Part shown: positions 16,601 through 24,356 of the stretch, piece by piece
Position numbering within the stretch: position 1 is the stretch's first letter
Layout of the letters: every line of letters starts with the position of its first letter
Assembly (NCBI GenBank): GCA_035506295.1
Contig: DATJPR010000219.1
Span: 1 to 34,794 of the forward strand
Source: DATJPR01 sp035506295
GTDB lineage: Bacteria > Bacteroidota > Ignavibacteria > UBA10030 > UBA6906
Reading direction: 5' to 3'
Length of the DNA stretch: 34,794 nucleotides
Notes under the pieces: generated by a model
Database searches by the model: none
What the model was told of the DNA's origin: nothing
What the model saw: the letters and a program-made list of their open reading frames with translations, nothing else
Position numbers and translations under genes: made by a program

Positions 16601-18192
16601 TCGTCATGGGCGATCGAGGCGATGTCCAGATGTTTCATCGCGGCGTCCACGGTGAACGCCGGCTTGTTGATGTCCCGTTTATCGAGTTTCAAGGCGATGG
16701 AGGAAACCATCTCCCCAAGTCCGAGGGACCCGTTCATTGTCAGGACCTTGTTCCGGGCATCGACGGTCACCTTCGAGGTGGGGATCGACAGGTCACGGAA
16801 GACGGAATTCTCGAGGGTCAGCTGAAAGTTCGACGCGAGGTGCTCGAACGTCACGCCCTCCCCTTCGATGTGGGCGGTGGCGTTCACCGTCCCTTGCAGC
16901 CGCGGATCGTTGAACAACAGCGCCGGGTTGACTCCTTCGCCCGTCACATCTCCCTGATAGCGAAGGGCCGCGGGTCCGCCGATTTTGAGAGCGATGTCGG
17001 ACGTGATCTTCCCCGCCGTCGACGCGATATCGAATTTCGTGCGGAAGTCCGTCGGCCGGCCGTCAAACTCCAGGTTCAGCGTCGTCGCCCCGAGCGGACG
17101 AAAATCCGGCAGGTCAAACGACGGCATGAGATCGACAATGTCACCCGGATCGATGGTCCCGTCGGTGAGACGGACGGCGAGGGCAAGGTTTTCCGGTTTA
17201 TGCAGGTTGAAAATCGATCCCTTCCATTGCAGTTTCGTGCGCCGCGTTGTCAGATCGAGCCGGTGCAGAGCGAGCTTGCCGAACTCGCCGGAAGCATCAA
17301 GCTCGATGGTCGCGTCGCCGTTCAGAAACCCGAGGCCCGGGACCAGGTCCTGAAGCTCACGGAGATTGACCGGCGTGCCCTGCAACGAAAGTGTAGTCGG
17401 CTTGTGTTCCAGGCCGGCGAGGTCGAATCCTTTCAGAAGATCGACACGCCCGAGGGACGCCGAAAGCCGCACCAGGGATCTTCCCGTGGCAATGGAGAGA
17501 TTTTTCACCGTAGCCGATTCCGGCGTGAGTGTGAATTCCCCGGTCAGGTTGAGCAGGTCAACGTTGCGCGCGATCCCGCTTCCCGTCAGGCGCTGAATAT
17601 TGAGATACTTCTCGTCCGGGGCATAGCGCGCGGCGATCAGGGCGTTGATGTTCCTTGCCGTGAAGCCGTGGCGGTGTTCGATGAGGGTATCACCGGCCTC
17701 GCGCATCGCGAGCGAATCGGTCAGCTCGAGAAGCCCGCCCTGGATCTCCAGCCGTTTGACGACCACGGACCAGCTGAACGGCTGTGGCGGCTTGCTCTCC
17801 GGAGGCGTGGGGCGGAGCAAATGACTGGTGTTCCAACTCCCGTCCGGCAGCCGGCGGATGTGAACTTCGGGATGGACAAGGGTGAGGGAACTGACAGAGA
17901 TGGTACGGCCGGGAATCCCGAGGAGATTATAGCGGAAGTCGATCCGTTCGACGGACATCACCGGCTCGTTCGCAACGCGAAACGCGATGCTGTCCACGGA
18001 GAACCCGGCGACAAGGTTCCCTTCGATGGGACCGACGCGGACATCCGCCAGGAACAGGGAATCCAGCTGCGTGAGGACGACAGAGCGAAGACGGTCGCGG
18101 AAGAATTGCGTTTGCGTCCCTGCCGCAAGCAGGATGGTCAACACCAGGAGGATCAGGAGACCGAAGAACACGAACCGGAGGATGTTTCTCAC
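13678..18192 (-). CDS. TamB-like (DUF490) envelope-spanning protein, 1504 aa
   Basis: TamB family proteins are anchored in the inner membrane and form a long hydrophobic beta groove reaching the outer membrane, used in outer-membrane protein assembly and phospholipid transport. A single anchor helix (FVFFGLLILLVLTILLAAG, about residues 7-25) is followed by well over a thousand residues of repetitive beta-strand sequence, with many Asp/Gly turns and alternating hydrophobics. The C-terminal 350 residues have the conserved TamB domain features: RLNITGDGRQWMGDLTVSRA, PELDLTATYEG, DISMTINSEDYYTYHG, and a tail ending LRNLMFELERKIELNPLSP then FYKFSF. The start at GTG 18192 has AGGGAGG six bases upstream, 22 bases after the hldE2 stop; a start further upstream would overlap hldE2. 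No TamA/BamA partner gene is adjacent. Length is larger than E. coli TamB (about 1260). Confidence 0.9.
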   Translation of the reverse strand: MRNILRFVFFGLLILLVLTILLAAGTQTQFFRDRLRSVVLTQLDSLFLADVRVGPIEGNLVAGFSVDSIAFRVANEPVMSVERIDFRYNLLGIPGRTISVSSLTLVHPEVHIRRLPDGSWNTSHLLRPTPPESKPPQPFSWSVVVKRLEIQGGLLELTDSLAMREAGDTLIEHRHGFTARNINALIAARYAPDEKYLNIQRLTGSGIARNVDLLNLTGEFTLTPESATVKNLSIATGRSLVRLSASLGRVDLLKGFDLAGLEHKPTTLSLQGTPVNLRELQDLVPGLGFLNGDATIELDASGEFGKLALHRLDLTTRRTKLQWKGSIFNLHKPENLALAVRLTDGTIDPGDIVDLMPSFDLPDFRPLGATTLNLEFDGRPTDFRTKFDIASTAGKITSDIALKIGGPAALRYQGDVTGEGVNPALLFNDPRLQGTVNATAHIEGEGVTFEHLASNFQLTLENSVFRDLSIPTSKVTVDARNKVLTMNGSLGLGEMVSSIALKLDKRDINKPAFTVDAAMKHLDIASIAHDEKYESDITAKLSLDGHGLTWATLGGHALLDLSSSQYRGYSLDSGEIHVTLDQTDPKDKLLTLNSPVADMNLAGAFNLEWLTRLVKFEVQNLNAAIDEKFRFLDSTLVPSVDRRTLESLRASLATQKDTTNLRYAVTFKDLEPIAAIAGQTSFRGEGMVHGTIRGSLNNIALDGNLQTKYFFLGNVERGFLLQNATVDFALDHLTPVNPLRQGAMHVRTVAERMNINHMTLDSLASEVSYRNEFARYSFTAIVDSVLRGNIETSARVTDAGIASRINRLEFSYKGYDWSADTTTSFTLTSADASLKNLVLRHDSTVVRFDGSLGAQQSVTADITADHLNLADLQVLGSARERQHGDDLVRGGASLAVQCSGTLPSPVMSATLNAAGLAFKRIPFGNLTADCQYADTVLHVTLLGGSLGATDGVDSAVTVRGTFPINLGFTGVDERLPDRPMDLTVLSRGMQMSLFDPLIPAFDELSGIMRCRLTISGTPRSPEYGGSMTLDACEFLFVPNNIRYNLNAVLQPSGERIKVLDATIRNVAADERPGRKGEMHIRGDLAFSDFTPGDFNLVGEGSLLVVKETSRLSDLSLYGNLFMETGPGGLRFTGEIDNSLLRGYVITSNSNLVFPPTESMTTREESQVSIPVQFVDDTTKIQATRARTALAEFFIPDSVLGRTPGSTENIATKSFVDGIHYDLDVETVGGNTQIRMIFNSITNEELVANIDGRLNITGDGRQWMGDLTVSRAYYNFFKRFNAEGSLHFHGNVMNPELDLTATYEGTRADTSGKGSEDVVATFKITGTRMEPKVDISMTINSEDYYTYHGPKSNDVRNDAIEFILYGNFPLSSSQRASAGTDIGSTVSNSLVTGAGSLLTGALSEFLRNQTKIITQVDFSYDSRGTDIRLSGVAWNGLWQYGGKILDNPFSNANFSIQYSFGTILNEPTLRNLMFELERKIELNPLSPTNDLKAVNSARLFYKFSF

Positions 18193-18214
18193 GCGCCGCC
18201 TCCCTGACGTCCCG

Positions 18215-18706
18215 TCACGACGTGTGCCGGTCCCCGTACCGCTGCAGGACCCGGTTAATGACATCGGTGGTGGAACGGCCCCGCGTCAGGGGAATGGTCT
18301 TCACGCGGCCGCCGTTCGCAAGGACCGTCGCTGCGCCCACGATCGTTCCGGGCTTCCAATCGGCGCCCTTGACGAGCACGTCCGGAAGAAGTTTGTCGAT
18401 CAACCGTGCCGGCGTATCGTCGCCGAAGAACACGACATAGTCGACGGCGCCGAGGGCCGAGAGCACTGCTGCGCGGTCGGCGTTCCGGTTGATCGGTCGA
18501 TGTTTCCCTTTGATGCGCCGGATCGAGCGGTCGGTGTTCAAGCCGACGATCAACACGTCGCCGAGCTTGCGCGCGGCCGCGAGGTATTCCACGTGACCGC
18601 GGTGCAGGATGTCGAATGTGCCGTTCGTAAAGACGACCTTCCGCCGCTTCCGCGCGAGCGAGCGCCGGATGCGGACCATGACGGGGAGAGAGACGACGGA
18701 TCCCAT
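18215..18706 (-). CDS. hldC: D-glycero-beta-D-manno-heptose-1-phosphate adenylyltransferase
   Basis: This is the stand-alone nucleotidyltransferase half of the HldE/RfaE system: it transfers AMP from ATP to heptose-1-phosphate, giving ADP-heptose for the LPS inner core. The cytidylyltransferase-like core is clear: VVFTNGTFDILHRGHVEYL at about residues 24-42 contains the HxGH signature (H35, H38), followed by LIVGLNTDRSIRRIKG, RPINRNADRAAVLSALG and a later KGADW. The ATG at 18706 is one base after the kinase stop codon, so the two halves are coupled; the 163-residue length is typical of the single domain. In E. coli these two activities are one polypeptide. The ISTRxxR-like lid is represented by LTRGRSTTDVINRV near the end. 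It could equally be named rfaE2. Confidence 0.92.
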   Translation of the reverse strand: MGSVVSLPVMVRIRRSLARKRRKVVFTNGTFDILHRGHVEYLAAARKLGDVLIVGLNTDRSIRRIKGKHRPINRNADRAAVLSALGAVDYVVFFGDDTPARLIDKLLPDVLVKGADWKPGTIVGAATVLANGGRVKTIPLTRGRSTTDVINRVLQRYGDRHTS

Positions 18707-18707
18707 A

Positions 18708-19721
18708 TCAGCCCGCCAGGACATTGGTGGGTACAGGCTCAAGCACGGACTGCAGGAGATCGTCGGGCTTGATCGGGACGATCCCGATGGAGCCGACGAC
18801 AACGCCGCCCGCATGGTTCGCGAGGACGCATGCTTCCTGGATGTTCGCGTGCGCCGCAAGCGCAATCGTCAACGTCGAAATCACCGTGTCGCCGGCGCCC
18901 GACACATCCTGGACATTGCGGGCGACGCTCGGGATGTGCATGATCTCGCCGTTCGACTGGAACAACGACATTCCTTCTTCGCCCCGCGTGAGAAGAACGT
19001 TTTCCGCGCTGAGCATCTCGAGCAGTCGCTTGCCCGCCGCGGTCACTTCGTCGAGATCCCTCAGGCGGCCGCCGAGGACCTCTTCCGTCTCGCGCCGGTT
19101 CGGCTTGAACAGCGTCACATTCTTGTACTCGAGGAAGTTGTTGAATTTCGGATCGACGGAGACGAATTTGCCGTACTTCCTCGCAACGGCGATGAGCTGG
19201 CGGATCAGCTCGGCCGTGATGACGCCCTTGTTGTAATCCTCGATGATGATGGCATCAATGGTGTGAATGCTGTAACGGACCGCGTCAACAAGGTGCGAGA
19301 TCAGGTGATCGGGACACTCCGCCTTCGATTCGTTGTCAATGCGGACCACGTGCTGACCCTGCGCGATGACGCGGGTCTTGATGGTCGTCGGTCGCGATCC
19401 GTCAACGACAATGCCGCGCTGGTCGAACCCCATATCCTTGACCATCTCCGTCAGCATTTCCCCTTCGTGATCGTTCCCCACGAGACCCACCATCAGGGGG
19501 ATGCCGCCGAGCGATGCGATGTTGTTCGCGACGTTCGCCGCGCCGCCGAGCCGGACCGACTCGGAGTCCACTTCGACGACAGGCACCGGCGCCTCCGGTG
19601 AAACGCGGTGGACCGCGCCCCAGTAGTACCGGTCGATCATGAGGTCGCCCACGACGGCGATCCGTTTCCCGCGCATGTCGCGGAGGAGCGACTCCGTACG
19701 CTCCCGGGTAAGAGAAATCAA
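18708..19721 (-). CDS. hldA: D-glycero-beta-D-manno-heptose-7-phosphate kinase
   Basis: A PfkB/ribokinase-family sugar kinase of 337 aa that phosphorylates heptose-7-phosphate at C1 in ADP-heptose synthesis. Family features are RIAVVGDLMIDRYYWG near the start (about 19-34), RLGGAANVANNIASLGG (about 57-73), SVDPKFNNFLEYKNVTLFKPNR, and the catalytic anion-hole motif SGAGDTVIS near residue 285. The frame is open upstream, but AGGAGG at 19726-19731 places the start at TTG 19721 and a good promoter lies just beyond. This start gives an N-terminus that matches the family length. The TTG codon and the four-base spacing are somewhat unusual and could lower translation. It is the first gene of hldA-hldC-tamB, so LPS core and outer-membrane biogenesis are co-transcribed. 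Confidence 0.92.
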   Translation of the reverse strand: MISLTRERTESLLRDMRGKRIAVVGDLMIDRYYWGAVHRVSPEAPVPVVEVDSESVRLGGAANVANNIASLGGIPLMVGLVGNDHEGEMLTEMVKDMGFDQRGIVVDGSRPTTIKTRVIAQGQHVVRIDNESKAECPDHLISHLVDAVRYSIHTIDAIIIEDYNKGVITAELIRQLIAVARKYGKFVSVDPKFNNFLEYKNVTLFKPNRRETEEVLGGRLRDLDEVTAAGKRLLEMLSAENVLLTRGEEGMSLFQSNGEIMHIPSVARNVQDVSGAGDTVISTLTIALAAHANIQEACVLANHAGGVVVGSIGIVPIKPDDLLQSVLEPVPTNVLAG

Positions 19722-19746
19722 GAAGCCTCCTACGCTTAAGTTACAT

Positions 19747-19775
19747 AATATACGCGCATAGGCAGAGAGTTGCAA
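19747..19775 (-). promoter_or_regulatory. Promoter of hldA-hldC-tamB
   Basis: On the minus strand TTGCAA (19770-19775), a 17-base spacer and TATATT (19747-19752). Transcription would start near 19740, just ahead of the AGGAGG ribosome binding site at 19726-19731. Confidence 0.7.
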
Positions 19776-19849
19776 AAAGCAGGGGCGAGGGGCTGGTTGT
19801 GAAGCATACACGTGACGTTTTGCCCCCGGGTCCTGACCCCTTCCTTCGA

Positions 19850-20428
19850 CTAAGGTAGTAACGGCTTCAGCTTCTGCACCAGATGGTCCACCGTCACTCC
19901 GAGGCGCGTCTCGTCGGTTTGCAGGGTGATGTCCGCGAGGGAATACATCGGCTCACGGGCGAGGTAGAGTGCGGAGATCCGGTCGCGCAGCTCCTGGTCC
20001 TCCAGCGGAGCGCCTTCCGGCCCGGCAAGCATCGGTCGGTCGGTCCTTCTCCGGAGGCGACGAAATAACTGGTCCTGGCTGATCTTGAGGTAGACGAGAA
20101 TTCCCGTGGTGCGAACAATCTGGAGGTTCTCGGGCGAAGTCAGCGTCCCGCCGCCGAGAGCAATGACCAGCCCCGGACGTTCGGTCGATCGCAGCAGCGC
20201 CGAGCGCTCGAGCGATCGGAAGAATTTCTCGCCGTGATCGTTGAAGATGGCCGAGACGCTCTTTCCTTGTCCCTCCTCGATCGATCGGTCGATGTCGACA
20301 AACGCGTACCCGATGGTGTTCGCCAGGATTGGACCGATCGTGCTCTTCCCGGATCCCATGAAGCCCGCCAGAAAGATGCGGGCGTTCCGCTCCTGCGGTG
20401 GCACGATGAGTCCGCCGATCTCACCCAC
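19850..20428 (-). CDS. aroK: Shikimate kinase, 192 aa
   Basis: Phosphorylates shikimate with ATP in the fifth step of chorismate synthesis. The P-loop GFMGSGKST (residues 22-30), the shikimate-binding Asp pair in VDIDRSIEE, the Arg in FRSLERSALL, the central GGG loop (ALGGGTL) and the lid RTDRPML with a downstream REPMY are all present. The start is taken as GTG at 20428, eight bases inside the end of the methyltransferase gene, with GGGAG seven bases before it. A GTG at 20404 is possible and would give a more usual N-terminus, since family members start a few residues before the P-loop strand. The gene is the last of an overlapping trio with a methyltransferase and a barrel protein; this grouping has no obvious metabolic logic and probably reflects co-transcription only. 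Confidence 0.93.
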   Translation of the reverse strand: MGEIGGLIVPPQERNARIFLAGFMGSGKSTIGPILANTIGYAFVDIDRSIEEGQGKSVSAIFNDHGEKFFRSLERSALLRSTERPGLVIALGGGTLTSPENLQIVRTTGILVYLKISQDQLFRRLRRRTDRPMLAGPEGAPLEDQELRDRISALYLAREPMYSLADITLQTDETRLGVTVDHLVQKLKPLLP

Positions 20429-21170
20429 GGCTTTGCTCCCGGAGTTCGGCGATAGTGATCTGGCATGACCCTCCGTGCCGGTGGACGACGCGCGCATGGG
20501 CCGACACGGTGAATCCTCGTTCTTCTGCCGAAGCGAGAAACAGGCGCCCTGTCGCGCGATCGGGATCAGCGAGAACGATCGATCCCCCCGGCGCAAGCGC
20601 CGCCCGGAAAAGCTCCATGAGCGGCTGGAACACCGTGGTCTCGTACAGAATGTCCGCCCCGATGATGAAATCATGGCGCGGAAGGTCGAACGTCGACCGC
20701 CAGTCCAGATGCGCAACCGAAGTCCGGGCGCATTCCCCGAGAGAGAGGTTCTTCACGGCGTTCAGCGTCGCGCACGTCAAAGCATCAGACGCATAGTCCG
20801 TCAAGGTCACATGCGCCCCTGCAGACGCGGCGGCAATCCCGGCAAGCCCGAGGCCGGCGCCCAGTTCGAGCACCGTTGCTCCTTCCAGCCGTGGAGAGGA
20901 AAGACTCCATTCGGCAAGAGCAAGGGAGGATTCCCACAACTGCGCCCAGAACGGAAAGCGATCGTTGCAGGAAAGATCCTCGGCGGAAAGGTTTTCAAGG
21001 AGTGCGTTCGTGTCCCGCACCATGAAGAGAGAGAATACACGATCGGCGATCCGAATCTTTTCTTCGACGACGTCATACCTGCCCATCAGCGCCGAGAGAA
21101 GCTGGTCACCGGGTGGGTGCATAGCGCATGCACTGCGGAAGGGTGCGGCGATGGGTTCAGCGTGCGTCAC
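20421..21170 (-). CDS. Class I SAM-dependent methyltransferase, 249 aa
   Basis: The SAM-binding motif I is VLELGAGLGLAG (residues 100-111), followed by an acidic motif II (THVTLTDYA-like), HDFIIGADILYET for motif IV and the surrounding strands of a Rossmann methyltransferase. The segment RFPFWAQLWESSLALAEWSL just before motif I is characteristic of the Methyltransf_16/METTL-type lysine methyltransferase family, whose members mostly modify protein lysines; the bacterial substrates are not known. The GTG at 21170 forms a GTGA overlap with the stop of the preceding gene, favouring translational coupling, although internal ATGs at 21122 and 21086 would remove a poorly structured N-terminus. The 3' end overlaps aroK by eight bases. 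Confidence 0.85.
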   Translation of the reverse strand: MTHAEPIAAPFRSACAMHPPGDQLLSALMGRYDVVEEKIRIADRVFSLFMVRDTNALLENLSAEDLSCNDRFPFWAQLWESSLALAEWSLSSPRLEGATVLELGAGLGLAGIAAASAGAHVTLTDYASDALTCATLNAVKNLSLGECARTSVAHLDWRSTFDLPRHDFIIGADILYETTVFQPLMELFRAALAPGGSIVLADPDRATGRLFLASAEERGFTVSAHARVVHRHGGSCQITIAELREQSRG

Positions 21171-21889
21171 AGCGAGAGTGCGATTCCGAGTTGGAATATG
21201 ACTCCGTCCGTATAGATTCGTGCATCGTTGAGCTGTGTCACGGCGATCCGACGGCCGTTGTAGACGATCGACGCGGCAGTGAACCTGTTCGTCGCCTTGA
21301 ATTGCACGTCGCGAAATTTCATCTCGAGCAGAATCGAGAGAGCAGGCACGGGAGAATAGCTCACCCCGCCGAGCACGTGGATGCCGCCGCCGGGCGGGTT
21401 CGACGATGAGGCGGCGCTCACGTTGCCAATGGAGAGCGTGCGCTCGCCGATGTACATCCCTCCACCCGCGCCCATGTACACGCCGAAGGTCTTGCCGGAA
21501 AATGGAATGATGAAATATCCGGTGACCTCAATCGGCAGCGCGGTGTAGCCGTCCGCGACGGGGATCGTCGCAATCTGATCGGTGGAGAGAGGCCGGCTCA
21601 GGGTCGCCTTGAGGTAATCCACCGAGAGGCCGATCGCCGCGATGCCGGAGAGAAACTGGTAGCGGACTTCCCCGCCGTAGCCGAACGCCGAATTGACCTC
21701 ATAGGTCTGCGCTCGCTCCACCGGATCGGTCGCGTCAACGTTGGGGTAGATCTGCGAACTGGTGGTGATGTTGCCGTGAACGATGATCTTCCAGTTCGGC
21801 ACCTGTGCAGCGAGGGGGGAGGAGAGCTGAGCAACCGCCCAGATCGCCAGCATTGCTCTCCATGCATTTCGACCAGTCGACACCCTCAT
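21167..21889 (-). CDS. Predicted outer-membrane beta-barrel protein, 240 aa
   Basis: A signal peptide (about residues 1-29, ending PLAAQ) is followed by a chain of amphipathic strands with aromatic girdle residues, such as YEVNSAFGYGGEVRYQFL, GIAAIGLSVDYLKATL, KTFGVYMGAGGGMYIGE and ALSILLEMKFRDVQFK. This is the pattern of small (eight- to ten-stranded) outer-membrane barrels of the OmpW/OmpX kind. The last residues, FQLGIALSL, fit a terminal strand, although they end in Leu rather than Phe. I cannot name a family. GGAG lies five bases before the ATG. The gene is first of an overlapping trio with a methyltransferase and aroK and is separated from ppiD by a terminator, yet no clear promoter is visible in the remaining 20-30 bases. 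It may rely on read-through from ppiD. Confidence 0.75.
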   Translation of the reverse strand: MRVSTGRNAWRAMLAIWAVAQLSSPLAAQVPNWKIIVHGNITTSSQIYPNVDATDPVERAQTYEVNSAFGYGGEVRYQFLSGIAAIGLSVDYLKATLSRPLSTDQIATIPVADGYTALPIEVTGYFIIPFSGKTFGVYMGAGGGMYIGERTLSIGNVSAASSSNPPGGGIHVLGGVSYSPVPALSILLEMKFRDVQFKATNRFTAASIVYNGRRIAVTQLNDARIYTDGVIFQLGIALSL

Positions 21890-21909
21890 GGCCGCTCCAC
21901 GGTGTGGAC

Positions 21910-21948
21910 AAAATGCAAACCGCCCGAAGCGATCTCTCCGGGCGGTTT
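21910..21948 (-). terminator. Intrinsic terminator after ppiD
   Basis: A perfect 10-bp stem (AAACCGCCCG / CGGGCGGTTT, 12-base loop) starts 16 bases beyond the ppiD stop. On the minus strand the right arm continues as TTTGCATTTTG, a broken U-tract. Efficiency may be partial, which would let transcription reach the barrel-methyltransferase-aroK genes. Confidence 0.65.
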
Positions 21949-21963
21949 CTCTGCGAACGTCGA

Positions 21964-24096
21964 TTACCGATAGAACGCGTCTCTGTTGTCGACGATCTCC
22001 GCCTGATCGCGAAGTTTGGTGAGCCAGTCGTTCAAAAATCTTCCCTTCTTTTCCTGCAGCATCTGGTTCTCCAGCATCGCGCGGCTCGAAGCGAACGCGG
22101 TGGAATCAAACGCCGTCCGGGAAAGAACGTCGATCAGGTACGCTCCGCGCTGTCCCTGGACCGGATTGGAGATCTTCCCCGGTTCGAGTTCTTCGGCGGC
22201 GCCGATGAACGCAAGGTCGCGGCCGAGACCGGGAATGAATCCGGCAGCAGTGAACTCGCCGGTATCCCCGACCTTCGCGGCCGGGTACGATTGCAGAACG
22301 TTCTTCAGGCTGTCCGTCGATCCGAGCTTGGCCCGTGCTTCCGCGGCGATCTGCATCACTTTCTCGATTTTCTTCTTCCGCAACACCGCCGGTCGGAGGG
22401 ATTCCTTCACTTCTTCAAACGGCCTGACGCCGGCCGGTTTGATCGCCACGACGGTCGGGACGACATACCCTCCCGGGAGAGTAAACGGATCGGCCACGGC
22501 ATTGAGTTTCGCGCCGAAGGCCCATTTCGTGATTGCCTCGTTGACGCCGAGCCCGGGGACAAGGGTGCTCTTTTCCTGGACTTGCGCTTCCCGCACATCC
22601 AAACCTGTCTGTTGCGCTTCCTTCGTGAACTCCGATTCCCGGCAGTTATAGGCGAAATCGCGTGCCCTGTCCAGGAGATCGTTCTTCGTTTGTGTGCTCG
22701 CGTCGATCTTGATGCTGATGCTCGCGAACTTGAGCTCCCGTTTGTCACGACCGGTGACCTTGATGATATGCCAGCCGAATTGCGTCCGCACCGGTCCGAC
22801 AATTTCTCCGACCTTTGCCGCGAACGCCGCCTTGTCGAACGGCGCGACCATCCTGCCGTGTGTAAACCACCCGAGGTCTCCACCCTTCGAGGCGTTGCCG
22901 GGGTCCTTCGAATATTCCCTTGCAAGCGCGGCAAAGTCCTTTCCCTGTCTCGCCTCCCGTGCGATCTGCTCCGCCTGGCGTTTCGCCGCCATGGTGTCCG
23001 CCGTGCCCTCGACCGGAATCAGAATGTGGCTGGCGCGGATATATTCGTTGGCACCCTGTTTCTCGTCAAGAATCTTCATGAGACGGTAGGTGCCATTGTC
23101 GAGCATGGGGCCGACGATATCGCCGGGTTTTGCCGCAAACACCGCCGCTTCGACCTCGGGAGAGAGTTCGCCATGCCGGTAGAATGCGCCGCTGTCGGGT
23201 TGGTCCGAATACGTCGATTCGAGCTGCATGAAATCGGCGCCTTTTCTCGCGCGTGAAGCCGCTTCGTCGATGTCTTTCTCCCTCATCGACGAATCCGCCG
23301 CCGAAGGTTTTTCCTGCAGGTACACGTACTTCAACGTCCGTGTCGCGTCGAATTTGAACTGATCGATGTTCTCGTCGTAGTACGCCCTGAGATCGGCGTC
23401 CGTGATCTGGACGTCGTTGTCCGCTACGGTCGCGGCGTCAAAGAGTGCGTACTGCGCGTTGATCTTCTGGTTCTGCTCGATGTACCGCTGGCGAACCTCT
23501 CCTTCGCTTACGCGAACGGTGGCAAGGATCAGGCTCTGCAATTTCTCATTCAGCCGTCGCTGGCGGAGGTCTTTTTCGTACTTCGCGAGCCATGCCGTTC
23601 CATAATTCGGGTCGCGGCCCGACGGATCCCGGAGGAACTGGTTGGGATTCGAGAGGAACTCGTCATAGACGTCGCGGCGGAATTGTCCCGTGGAGTCGAT
23701 GAAGTTCCTTCGCAACTCTTCCGGAGGGTTCGGACCCCGAACCCAGTCGATGAGTTCCTGGTCCGTCACGGTGAGTCCCAGCCTTTTGATCTCCGCCTCG
23801 ACAAGGTTCTGCGTGATCAGCCCCTGCCACGCCTGATCGCGCAGGTTCTTCAGCTGATCTTCATCCGGCTCTTTTCCTGTCTGCGCCTTTATGTTGTCGG
23901 ACAGGACCTTCAGCGTGTTGGAGAATTCAGGGTAGGTGATCTTCGTGCCGTTGATTTTCCCCACCACATCGTTGCGATTTCCTCGTATGCCGAGGTAATC
24001 CATCCCCCACTCAAAGATGATCGTGATCAGAAAGATGATCAGGAGTCCAAAAAGAACAACGGGCATGCTTTCGCGCATGCGGGTCATGATGGGCAT
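21964..24096 (-). CDS. ppiD: PpiD/SurA-type membrane-anchored peptidyl-prolyl isomerase
   Basis: A periplasmic folding factor, anchored by one helix, that receives proteins leaving the Sec translocon. The 710 residues comprise a transmembrane segment (about 10-30), a SurA_N-like chaperone region (about 40-250, with VVGKINGTKITYPEF), a first parvulin-like region that looks degenerate (about 255-345), and a second with good parvulin features (352-450: IRASHILIPVEG, AREYSKDPGNASKGGDLGWF, GWHIIKVTGR). A further C-terminal chaperone-like portion ends at 710, and two parvulin repeats with one degenerate recall SurA as well as PpiD. The ATG at 24096 follows AGGAGGTA by 10-11 bases. The gene is divergent from secDF with back-to-back promoters, so export and folding genes share one control region. 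Confidence 0.9.
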   Translation of the reverse strand: MPIMTRMRESMPVVLFGLLIIFLITIIFEWGMDYLGIRGNRNDVVGKINGTKITYPEFSNTLKVLSDNIKAQTGKEPDEDQLKNLRDQAWQGLITQNLVEAEIKRLGLTVTDQELIDWVRGPNPPEELRRNFIDSTGQFRRDVYDEFLSNPNQFLRDPSGRDPNYGTAWLAKYEKDLRQRRLNEKLQSLILATVRVSEGEVRQRYIEQNQKINAQYALFDAATVADNDVQITDADLRAYYDENIDQFKFDATRTLKYVYLQEKPSAADSSMREKDIDEAASRARKGADFMQLESTYSDQPDSGAFYRHGELSPEVEAAVFAAKPGDIVGPMLDNGTYRLMKILDEKQGANEYIRASHILIPVEGTADTMAAKRQAEQIAREARQGKDFAALAREYSKDPGNASKGGDLGWFTHGRMVAPFDKAAFAAKVGEIVGPVRTQFGWHIIKVTGRDKRELKFASISIKIDASTQTKNDLLDRARDFAYNCRESEFTKEAQQTGLDVREAQVQEKSTLVPGLGVNEAITKWAFGAKLNAVADPFTLPGGYVVPTVVAIKPAGVRPFEEVKESLRPAVLRKKKIEKVMQIAAEARAKLGSTDSLKNVLQSYPAAKVGDTGEFTAAGFIPGLGRDLAFIGAAEELEPGKISNPVQGQRGAYLIDVLSRTAFDSTAFASSRAMLENQMLQEKKGRFLNDWLTKLRDQAEIVDNRDAFYR

Positions 24097-24144
24097 ACGA
24101 CGTCAGTACCTCCTCAAGACAGTGCAAAAGTGCATAGGTTTGAA

Positions 24145-24173
24145 AATATACTTCTAAATGCGCGGAAATGCAA
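24145..24173 (-). promoter_or_regulatory. Promoter of ppiD
   Basis: On the minus strand TTGCAT (24168-24173), a 17-base spacer and TATATT (24145-24150). Its -35 lies 11 bases from the -35 of the divergent secD promoter, so both probably cannot be fully occupied at once. Confidence 0.7.
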
Positions 24174-24184
24174 TCAATGCGCGG

Positions 24185-24213
24185 TTGACTTTTTGAGAAT
24201 GGTGGGGTATATT
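24185..24213 (+). promoter_or_regulatory. Promoter of secD-secF-STAS
   Basis: TTGACT (24185-24190), a 17-base spacer and TATATT (24208-24213). The predicted start near 24220 gives an unusually long leader of about 136 bases, which contains a GCCTGC/GCAGGC palindrome (24285-24298). Confidence 0.75.
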
Positions 24214-24317
24214 TATTAGCTTGAGTGAAGAATCTGCAAATCCTTCCAAAGCAACGTGCCCAGGAGGCGAGCGGTCCGGTGTGCGCCTGCGCGCAGGCAG
24301 AGGATCCGTCGAGCCCC

Positions 24318-24356
24318 ATGTTCCGTTTTTCCCCGCTTGACCCCGGAGGTAGATAG
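24318..24356 (+). other. Possible 12-codon leader peptide overlapping secD
   Basis: In the secD leader an ATG at 24318 opens a frame of 12 codons (MFRFSPLDPGGR) whose TAG stop shares its final G with the secD GTG start (TAGTG). Such arrangements can couple translation of two frames. No ribosome binding site precedes this ATG, and a frame this short could arise by chance, so it is a candidate only. Confidence 0.2.

Noticed and set aside
19776..19849. GGGTC/GACCC palindrome downstream of aroK, possible terminator or REP
   Set aside because: Five-bp stem with two-base loop and no U-tract; no second copy seen.
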